The translations under genes and the position numbers were made by a program. From contig CAIXOY010000388.1 in NCBI GenBank assembly GCA_903921135.1, positions 1 to 5,993 on the forward strand: DNA of 5,993 bases, read 5' to 3'. Source of the DNA: an uncultured Gammaproteobacteria bacterium (GTDB lineage Bacteria; Pseudomonadota; Gammaproteobacteria; Pseudomonadales; UBA5518). Every line of letters starts with the position of its first letter. The stretch's first letter is position 1. This document shows, piece by piece, positions 1 to 5,031 of this stretch. Under the pieces are notes generated by a model that was not told the origin of the DNA, did not search any database, and saw only the letters and a program-made list of their open reading frames with translations.

Positions 1-48
1 ATCATAAATAAATAGCTATTAAACAATTGGTTGAAGGACCTATCTAAC
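1..48 (+). promoter_or_regulatory. AT-rich leader upstream of the FAD-linked oxidase gene (possible promoter end)
   Basis: The first ~30 bases are strongly AT-rich compared with the rest of the window, as expected near a promoter -10 region. TATTAA at 17-22 matches four of six bases of the sigma-70 -10 consensus, but any -35 element would lie at or beyond the left edge, so the promoter call is weak. It would give a 5' untranslated region of about 20 bases before the preferred GTG start at 49. Confidence 0.25.
34..38 (+). promoter_or_regulatory. Ribosome binding site that favours the GTG start at 49
   Basis: AAGGA sits 10 bases upstream of GTG 49. The alternative in-frame starts have no comparable site: TTG at 31 is preceded by an AT-rich stretch without purine-rich SD, and ATG at 94 is preceded by GC-rich sequence without SD. 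The spacer is on the long side, so the start is likely rather than certain. Confidence 0.5.
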
Positions 49-1485
49 GTGACACATGAGATCGTTTCGATCCCGGCGGATGCGGCAAGCGGCATGCAGG
101 ACTCCCCGGCGCTGCTGCGTCTGCGCGCGCTTCTGGGCGAGCACCGCCTGTTGAGGGACGCGGATTCCCTGGCGCGCTTCGGCGCCGATCGCAGCCCCGG
201 CTGGGTGCCGCGCCCCGTCGCAGTGGCACTTCCCGAGACCACCGAGGAAGTGCAGGAGATCGTCCGTATCGCGCGCGAGTTCCGGCTGTCCCTCGTACCC
301 TCCGGGGGGCGAACAGGTTTGTGCGGCGGGGCTGTTGCCTGCTCTGGCGAGCTGGTGGTGGCACTCGACCGCATGAACAGCCTGCTTTCAGTGGACGCAG
401 TGGACCGTTCCGTCACAGTGCAGGCCGGAATGATCACCGCGCGCCTGCAGGAGATCGCGCGGGAGCGCGACTGGTTCTACCCCGTGGATTTCGCCTCTTC
501 GGGTTCGAGTCAGATAGGGGGCAATATCGCGACCAATGCCGGAGGCATCCGTGTGATCCGCTACGGCATGACCCGCAACCAGATCAGCGGGCTGGTCGTG
601 GTAGATGGCCGTGGAGAGGTATTGCGCCTGAATCACGGACTCGCCAAGAACAACACCGGCCCTGACTTCCGGCACTTGTTCATCGGGTCGGAAGGTATAT
701 TCGGTATCGTCACGGAGGCGACTGTGCAGTTGCTTCCCGCACCAAAGCCACCTCAGGTAATGCTCTTCGGTGTCGGAGGATTTCCGGCGATCCTCCGACT
801 TTTAAGTGAATTCTCGAATACGCTTAAAATCAATGCGTTCGAGTTTTTTTCTAACAATGCACTTGAAAAAGTATTGGCGCGCCAAGGGACGGCCTCCCCG
901 GTTCAGACGGCTCCGTTTTATGCCTTGGTGGAATACGAATCCGCAGGAGAGCACGACGAAGCGCGGGCACTCGCGATCTTCGAGGAGGGACTGGAGCGCG
1001 GAGAACTCGTCGATGCCGTGCTGGCCACGTCCGAGGCTCAGTCCCGCGCCATCTGGAGGCTTCGGGAAAGCATTTCCGACACACTCTCTGCCTGGAAACC
1101 TTGGAAAAACGATATAAGCGTCCGAGTGGGGCGCCTCGATACCTTCATAGAAAGGGTGTCAGCACTGGTTGCGGCAGGCGACAGTGACCTCGAGTTGGTC
1201 TGGTACGGCCACATTGGTGACGGCAACATCCATCTGAACATCCTCAAACCCGAAGAACTCTCTGCAGATGCGTTCGCCGAGCGGTGCTCCCCTCTGGCCA
1301 AGGGCATTGCTGCTCTGCTCGGGGAGTTCAGTGGAAGTGTGTCGGCAGAGCACGGCATAGGCCTGCTAAAGCGTGACTACCTGCATTACACGCGGAGTAA
1401 CGCGGAGATCTCGGCCTTGCGGGCCATGAAAGCGATCTTCGATCCCGACGGGATCATGAACCCCGGGAAGCTTCTTCCCGACTGA
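49..1485 (+). CDS. FAD-linked 2-hydroxyacid oxidase/dehydrogenase (GlcD / D-2-hydroxyglutarate dehydrogenase superfamily)
   Basis: This flavoenzyme probably oxidises a D-2-hydroxy acid (D-2-hydroxyglutarate, D-lactate or glycolate type) to the 2-oxo acid. It would pass electrons to a quinone or electron-transfer flavoprotein. The GTG start gives 478 residues, a normal length. An N-terminal PCMH-type FAD domain spans about 55-235, with PSGGRTGLCGG (84-94), GGNIATNAGG (157-166) and GSEGIFGIVTEA (213-224). The C-terminal FAD-oxidase domain spans about 240-477, with WRLRE (336-340), KNDISV (353-358), GHIGDGNIH (387-395), EHGIG (434-438) and the ending NPGKLLP. H388, H395 and E434 align with the metal ligands known in D-2-hydroxyglutarate dehydrogenases. 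No CCG or iron-sulfur motifs and no signal peptide are visible, so it is a stand-alone cytoplasmic or membrane-peripheral subunit. It is convergent with phoU, with no sign of functional linkage to phosphate uptake. Family assignment is firm; the substrate cannot be read from sequence. Confidence 0.93.
   Translation: MTHEIVSIPADAASGMQDSPALLRLRALLGEHRLLRDADSLARFGADRSPGWVPRPVAVALPETTEEVQEIVRIAREFRLSLVPSGGRTGLCGGAVACSGELVVALDRMNSLLSVDAVDRSVTVQAGMITARLQEIARERDWFYPVDFASSGSSQIGGNIATNAGGIRVIRYGMTRNQISGLVVVDGRGEVLRLNHGLAKNNTGPDFRHLFIGSEGIFGIVTEATVQLLPAPKPPQVMLFGVGGFPAILRLLSEFSNTLKINAFEFFSNNALEKVLARQGTASPVQTAPFYALVEYESAGEHDEARALAIFEEGLERGELVDAVLATSEAQSRAIWRLRESISDTLSAWKPWKNDISVRVGRLDTFIERVSALVAAGDSDLELVWYGHIGDGNIHLNILKPEELSADAFAERCSPLAKGIAALLGEFSGSVSAEHGIGLLKRDYLHYTRSNAEISALRAMKAIFDPDGIMNPGKLLPD
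1464..1480. terminator. Inverted repeat at the convergent gene ends (hairpin, weak terminator candidate)
   Basis: CGGGAAG (1464-1470) and CTTCCCG (1474-1480) form a perfect 7-bp stem with a 3-base loop. It overlaps the last codons of the oxidase gene (Gly-Lys-Leu-Leu-Pro) and lies about 16 bases past the phoU stop on the other strand. Because it is symmetrical it could fold in transcripts from both sides. Neither strand has a U-tract after it, so it is not a canonical intrinsic terminator. It may only block exonucleases or be chance in a coding region. Confidence 0.35.
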
Positions 1486-1495
1486 ATGAGGTGTC

Positions 1496-2224
1496 TCAGG
1501 AAGGACTGGAGGTGTGAGTTCTGATCCAGGCCTCACGATCATCGACGCTCATATGCCGTAGGTCCTTGCCCAGCACCGCATAGAAGACGTATTCGGCAAT
1601 GTTCTTGGCGTGATCACCCATCCGCTCAAGCGATCGGGCAGCCCAGACAAGTGAGAGGCCGGCACTGATGGTGCGGGCGTCTTCCATCATGTAGGTGAGA
1701 AGCTGGCGACTGACAGCCTTGCATTCGGCGTCGATGGCCTTGTCTTCGCCGCGAACGGTCAGTGCCGTGTTCACGTCGAGTCTGGAGAAGGCATCCAGTG
1801 ACATCGACAGGATGGCCTGCACGGACTCGCCAAGATGACCGATCTGCGAGGCAAACTTTTCTTGGCCACGGGTCTCCAGGACGGTAGTGGCCACGCGCTT
1901 GGCAAGATCACCGACCCGCTCCAGATCGATCACCGCCTTGATCACCGCAAACACCAGCCGCAGATCTCCTGCGGCGGGCTGACGGCGCACCAGCACAAGG
2001 TTGCATTCCTGATCGATGTGAAGCTCCATCGCGTTCACTTCCGGATCACGGGCAATCACGGCGGCTGCAAGTTCCACATCCCCCTCGACGAGGGCACGGA
2101 CCGCATCCCGGACCTGTGCGCTGACCAGAGTGCCCATTTCAAGAACATGGGCGTGAAGCTCAGTGAGTTCCCGGTTGTACTCCCGGGAGATGTGGTGGCC
2201 GATGCCCTGCGATTCCAGTGTCAT
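1496..2224 (-). CDS. phoU: Phosphate-signalling regulator PhoU
   Basis: PhoU is a cytoplasmic protein that acts with the Pst transporter and the PhoR sensor kinase to keep the Pho regulon off when phosphate is plentiful, and to restrain Pst uptake. The 242 residues are the usual length and the product is all-helical in character. It has the two repeated PhoU domains (about 20-110 and 125-215). Each carries the metal-cluster-type ExxxD signature: LERVGDLAKRV (101-111) and LERMGDHAKNIAEYV (199-213). The N-terminal HHISREYNREL segment is typical of proteobacterial PhoU. The ATG start has a good Shine-Dalgarno (CGGAGG, 5-base spacer) lying 12 bases or fewer after the pstB stop. It is the last gene of the operon; its stop is 10 bases from the stop of the convergent oxidase gene. 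No phoB or phoR follows. Confidence 0.97.
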   Translation of the reverse strand: MTLESQGIGHHISREYNRELTELHAHVLEMGTLVSAQVRDAVRALVEGDVELAAAVIARDPEVNAMELHIDQECNLVLVRRQPAAGDLRLVFAVIKAVIDLERVGDLAKRVATTVLETRGQEKFASQIGHLGESVQAILSMSLDAFSRLDVNTALTVRGEDKAIDAECKAVSRQLLTYMMEDARTISAGLSLVWAARSLERMGDHAKNIAEYVFYAVLGKDLRHMSVDDREAWIRTHTSSPS

Positions 2225-2229
2225 ACCAG

Positions 2230-2234
2230 CCTCC
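2230..2234 (-). promoter_or_regulatory. phoU ribosome binding site
   Basis: On the minus strand GGAGG is followed by a 5-base spacer and the phoU ATG. It lies within the 12-base gap after the pstB stop, so phoU can be re-initiated by ribosomes finishing pstB. This is the strongest SD visible in the operon. Confidence 0.75.
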
Positions 2235-2236
2235 GC

Positions 2237-3064
2237 TCAGCCGTAGCGCCCGGTGATGTAGTCTTCGGTTTGCTTGGAGTTCGGATTGGTGAACACGGTG
2301 TTGGTATCGTTGAACTCGATGAGTTCTCCCAGGTACATGAAGGCCGTGAAGTCAGAGACCCGGGCGGCTTGCTGCATGTTGTGGGTGACGATCAGGATCG
2401 TGACCTTTTCCCTCAGACGGTGGATCAGGTCTTCGATATTGGCCGTCGCGTTCGGATCGAGCGCACTGGTAGGTTCGTCGAACAGGAGCAATTCAGGCCC
2501 GGTTGCCAGCGCACGTGCTATGCACAGACGCTGCTGCTGTCCGCCGGACAGGTTGAACGCCATGCTGTCCAGCCGGTTGTTGACCTCCTCCCAGAGAGAG
2601 GCATCCCTCAGAGCCGCTTCGACGCGGTCCGCGAGCTCGGAGCGGTTCTTCTCACCCCGCACACGCAAGCCGTAAGCGACGTTCTCGAAAATCGATTTCG
2701 GGAAGGGGTTGGGCTTCTGGAAGACCATCCCGATCCGCATCCGCACTTCGATCGGATCAACGCTCTTCTGCAGGATGTTCACGTTGTCGGGGTGGAACAT
2801 GATCTCCCCGTCATAGCGTGTGTGATCGGTCAGGTCATGCATCCGGTTGAAGCAGCGCAAGAACGTTGACTTCCCACACCCCGAGGGGCCAATGAGCGCC
2901 GTCACACGGCTGTCGTGAACAGGCATGGTGACGGACTTGAGCGCCTGCACAGCGCCATAGAAAAAACTGAGGTTCCGTGCCTCTGCCTTCAGGACGTTCC
3001 CTGCGGGCGGATCGCGCCGCGCCGCCACGTCCACGGAAAAGCTGTGATCGGTCTGATCTACCAT
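2237..3064 (-). CDS. pstB: Phosphate ABC transporter ATP-binding protein PstB
   Basis: PstB is the cytoplasmic ATPase of the PstSCAB phosphate importer; a dimer hydrolyses ATP to power transport through PstA/PstC. The 275-residue product has every ABC motif: Walker A GPSGCGKST (59-67), Q-loop glutamine at 116 in VFQKPNPFP, signature LSGGQQQR (172-179), Walker B and D-loop LLLFDEPTSALD (192-203), switch histidine 228 in VTHNMQQ. The ending EDYITGRYG is characteristic of PstB. I chose the ATG at 3064. The frame stays open upstream to 3238, but that part has no ABC similarity and lies inside pstA. An AGGA lies 10 bases before this ATG. The start overlaps the pstA end by 7 bases, suggesting translational coupling. 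The first ~25 residues precede the conserved domain and are longer than in the ~257-residue E. coli form. Confidence 0.97.
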   Translation of the reverse strand: MVDQTDHSFSVDVAARRDPPAGNVLKAEARNLSFFYGAVQALKSVTMPVHDSRVTALIGPSGCGKSTFLRCFNRMHDLTDHTRYDGEIMFHPDNVNILQKSVDPIEVRMRIGMVFQKPNPFPKSIFENVAYGLRVRGEKNRSELADRVEAALRDASLWEEVNNRLDSMAFNLSGGQQQRLCIARALATGPELLLFDEPTSALDPNATANIEDLIHRLREKVTILIVTHNMQQAARVSDFTAFMYLGELIEFNDTNTVFTNPNSKQTEDYITGRYG

Positions 3065-3978
3065 TTGATCCGTTTCCTGAAACGAATGCGCAACCAGATC
3101 GCTGCGCCGTTCATGAGCAAGGTCATTGCGACCAGAACCATGCCCGCCGCTGCCGCATTCACCTGGAAGGGCGCTTGAGGGCGCGACAGCCAGTTGAACA
3201 TCTGGATGGGCATCACGGTGAAGGGAGACTCCAGCCACTCGAAACTCAGGAACGGGAAGTGATCCACGATGGGGGCGGGCGGCAGGAAGGCAATGAATGT
3301 CAGTGCGCCGATCGTGATGATGGGTGCTGTCTCGCCGATGGCACGCGCAAGGCCGATGATCACGCCCGTGAGAATGCCGCCGGTGGAGTAAGGAAGGATG
3401 TGATCACGCACCAGCTGCCAGCGCGTGGCGCCAAGAGCGTAGGCACCTTCGCGGATAGCGCCGGGTATCGAGCGGATGGCCTCCCGCGTCGAGACGATGA
3501 TGACAGGAAGAATCATCAGCGCCAGCGTCAGTCCCGCAGACAGGATGCTCTGCCCGAAGTCGAGGGCGTAGACGAAGAGCCCCAGCGCCAGCAGTCCATA
3601 GACGATGGAGGGCACCCCGGCCAGATTCGTTACGTTGATCTCGATGATCTCCGTGATCCAGTTCCGACGCGCGTACTCCTCGAGGTAGACCCCAGCAGCT
3701 ACACCGAGAGGAATCGCGGTCACGGCGGTGATCAGCATCACGAGGCTCGAACCCACCATCGCACTCAGGATTCCCGCGCGCTCGGCGCGTCGGGACGGAA
3801 AGTTCTGGAAGAAATCCCAGTTCAGTCTCTCGGCCCCGTCGTGGATGAGACCGGCGAGAAGGACCGCGAGCGTCAGGATCCCGACCATCATCGCCATCAT
3901 CCCCACGATGGCGAAAATACGGTCGTATCTGCGACCGAGCGTGACCAGCCGGCGGATCACCTGCGGATCGTTGCTCAT
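3058..3978 (-). CDS. pstA: Phosphate ABC transporter permease PstA
   Basis: PstA is an inner-membrane permease that pairs with PstC to form the phosphate channel. The 306-residue product has about six hydrophobic segments (near 21-44, 71-99, 119-141, 144-163, 200-225, 275-298). The EAA coupling loop that docks on PstB is clear at about 177-217, with EGAYALGATRWQLV and later GLARAIGETAPI. NLAGVPSIVYGLLALGLFV (118-136) is a PstA/PstC family hallmark. The ATG at 3978 is preferred. It has GAGG 9 bases upstream and starts one base after the pstC stop, whereas the GTG at 3993 has no SD and would overlap pstC by 14 bases. The gene ends in Lys-Trp-stop, and the pstB ATG lies across that junction. The product ends in a basic tail (RIRFRKRIKW), probably cytoplasmic. 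Confidence 0.96.
   Translation of the reverse strand: MSNDPQVIRRLVTLGRRYDRIFAIVGMMAMMVGILTLAVLLAGLIHDGAERLNWDFFQNFPSRRAERAGILSAMVGSSLVMLITAVTAIPLGVAAGVYLEEYARRNWITEIIEINVTNLAGVPSIVYGLLALGLFVYALDFGQSILSAGLTLALMILPVIIVSTREAIRSIPGAIREGAYALGATRWQLVRDHILPYSTGGILTGVIIGLARAIGETAPIITIGALTFIAFLPPAPIVDHFPFLSFEWLESPFTVMPIQMFNWLSRPQAPFQVNAAAAGMVLVAMTLLMNGAAIWLRIRFRKRIKW
3075..3078 (-). promoter_or_regulatory. pstB ribosome binding site inside the pstA 3' end
   Basis: AGGA on the minus strand lies 10 bases upstream of the pstB ATG at 3064, embedded in the final codons of pstA. It supports this start over the upstream in-frame ATG at 3238. The spacing is somewhat long, so coupling to pstA translation may matter. 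Confidence 0.5.
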
Positions 3979-3979
3979 G

Positions 3980-4933
3980 CTAGTAGGCCTCACGGAAACG
4001 CTTGCGCGCCAGGTGGCCCAGCACGTTGAAGAACAGGGTCATGAGAACAAGCACCAGGCCTACAGCGAAAATACTCTGGTATTCGAGCGAGCCATGCGGA
4101 AGGTCACCAAGCGCCACCTGCACGATGAACGCCGTGATTGTTGCGCCAGGTTCGCGCGGGTCCCACGTGAAATTGGGTTGCTGGCCCGCCGCGACGGCGA
4201 CGACCATCGTCTCGCCGAAAGCCCGAGAGATGCCGAGGATGTAGGCCGCGACGATTCCCGATGTCGCGGCGGGTACCACCACACGAAGAGCCGTCTGCAT
4301 GCGCGTTGCGCCCATCGCGTAGGAGCCTTCACGCATGCTGGCGGGAACTGACCTCATGGCGTCCTCCGCCACGGAACTGACGTAAGGGATGATCATCACG
4401 CCGATCACGAGCCCTGGGCCGAGCATGTTGAAGCCGGGGAGGTCGGGCATGAACCACTGAAGAGCAGGCGTAACCATCAGTAGCGCAAAGTACCCGTACA
4501 CGACCGTTGGTATGCCGGCCAGGAGTTCCAGCGTGGGTTTCACGATCTCGCGCACGCGCGGACTGGCAAACTCGCTGAGGTAGATCGCGGTGATCGTTCC
4601 CACCGGCACGGCTAGCATCAGCGCAACGGTGGTGGTGACCAGAGTGCCGGCAAGGAGCGGCAGGACACCGTAGTGCTTGTCGGCGAACATGATCGTCCAC
4701 TGCGTATCTGTGAGGAATTCGACCAGAGAGACGTGTTTGAAGAACTCGCTCGACTCGTAGACAAGGATCGCGACGATGGCAACGGTGACGGCGACAGCGC
4801 TAAAGGCCGCAAGAAACAGGATAGCTTCGATGATCCGCTCACCGAAATGCCGACGCATGCTGTGGGCGAAACGGCTGCCCGGATCGATGGGCACGTTGGC
4901 TGAGCCAGCCGAAGTGGGGGTTTCGCTGATCAT
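3980..4933 (-). CDS. pstC: Phosphate ABC transporter permease PstC
   Basis: PstC is the second inner-membrane permease of the phosphate importer, a distant paralogue of PstA. The 317 residues include about six membrane segments (near 34-58, 91-119, 137-161, 170-188, 224-248, 285-308) after a hydrophilic N-terminus. The EAA loop is at about 200-240 (REGSYAMGATRMQTALRVVVP, then GISRAFGETM). LLAGIPTVVYGYFAL (137-151) matches the family. It is the short, canonical form rather than the >600-residue version seen in some gammaproteobacteria. ATG 4933 is the most upstream canonical start in this frame: codons above it run to a stop at 5003-5005 with no ATG, GTG or TTG. It lacks a Shine-Dalgarno and is preceded by seven C residues. 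GTG at 4894 and ATG at 4858 are alternatives without better signals, so the start is uncertain by up to 25 residues. The stop is one base before pstA. Confidence 0.95.
   Translation of the reverse strand: MISETPTSAGSANVPIDPGSRFAHSMRRHFGERIIEAILFLAAFSAVAVTVAIVAILVYESSEFFKHVSLVEFLTDTQWTIMFADKHYGVLPLLAGTLVTTTVALMLAVPVGTITAIYLSEFASPRVREIVKPTLELLAGIPTVVYGYFALLMVTPALQWFMPDLPGFNMLGPGLVIGVMIIPYVSSVAEDAMRSVPASMREGSYAMGATRMQTALRVVVPAATSGIVAAYILGISRAFGETMVVAVAAGQQPNFTWDPREPGATITAFIVQVALGDLPHGSLEYQSIFAVGLVLVLMTLFFNVLGHLARKRFREAY
3988..3991 (-). promoter_or_regulatory. pstA ribosome binding site inside the pstC 3' end
   Basis: GAGG on the minus strand is 9 bases upstream of the pstA ATG at 3978 and lies in the last codons of pstC. 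This decides the start in favour of ATG 3978 over GTG 3993. Confidence 0.6.
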
Positions 4934-4967
4934 TTGGGGGGGCTTGTCGTTGAACGCGGAGATTATG

Positions 4968-4984
4968 CCGTCAGACTGTGACGG
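4968..4984. repeat. Second inverted repeat in the pstS-pstC spacer
   Basis: CCGTCA (4968-4973) and TGACGG (4979-4984) are perfect 6-base arms around a 5-base centre. They lie only five bases from the large palindrome. It could be a second small hairpin in the mRNA or a dyad operator on the DNA; the sequence alone does not separate these. Confidence 0.5.
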
Positions 4985-4989
4985 AAAGA

Positions 4990-5019
4990 AGGCAGGGGCG
5001 ATTTAAATCGCCCCTGCCT
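4990..5019 (-). terminator. Perfect 30-base palindrome downstream of pstS (attenuator / mRNA-stabilising hairpin)
   Basis: The 15-base arms AGGCAGGGGCGATTT and AAATCGCCCCTGCCT are exact reverse complements with no spacer. In RNA this gives a long, very G+C-rich stem closed by an AU-rich tip. It starts 12 bases after the pstS stop. On the transcribed strand it is followed by TCTTTCC, a poor, interrupted U-tract, so a partial terminator is possible. Protection of upstream pstS mRNA from 3' decay fits equally well. Either would raise pstS output over pstCAB-phoU, as expected for a periplasmic binding protein. Confidence 0.7.
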
Positions 5020-5031
5020 GTGCCGCGATTC

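Larger units (their letters stand above)
4934..5031 (-). other. pstS-pstC intergenic spacer (98 bases)
   Basis: This is the only sizeable gap within the operon. In transcript order it holds a 12-base lead-out from the pstS stop, a perfect 30-base palindrome (5019-4990), a short pyrimidine-rich stretch, a second 17-base inverted repeat (4984-4968), CATAAT (4967-4962), and a run of seven C just before the pstC ATG. I see no convincing Pho box and no small ORF. A differential-expression role is the likeliest function, by analogy with spacers after binding-protein genes in other ABC operons. Confidence 0.7.

Noticed and set aside
844..850. Run of seven T as a programmed frameshift or decay site in the oxidase gene
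   Set aside because: The frame is intact on both sides and no alternative product or stimulatory structure is apparent. It is kept only as part of the AT-rich patch.
1835..2869. 344-codon plus-strand open frame across phoU and pstB
   Set aside because: It is antisense to two clearly recognised genes and spans their junction. Its translation shows no recognisable domain, and long shadow frames are expected at this G+C content.
3065..3238. N-terminal extension of pstB from an upstream in-frame ATG
   Set aside because: It would overlap pstA by 181 bases, has no ABC similarity and no better SD. ATG 3064 fits the junction and family length.
3979..3993. GTG start for pstA five codons upstream
   Set aside because: It has no SD, overlaps pstC, and ATG 3978 has GAGG at good spacing.
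2977..4029. 350-codon plus-strand open frame opposite pstA
   Set aside because: It is antisense to pstA and the pstB start. The product is rich in Arg, Asp, His and Gln with no family pattern, typical of a shadow of a membrane-protein gene.
4962..4990. Pho box in the pstS-pstC spacer
   Set aside because: CCGTCAC and CTGACGG resemble CTGTCA half-sites only loosely and are inverted rather than 11-base-spaced direct repeats. The Pho box is expected upstream of pstS, outside the window.
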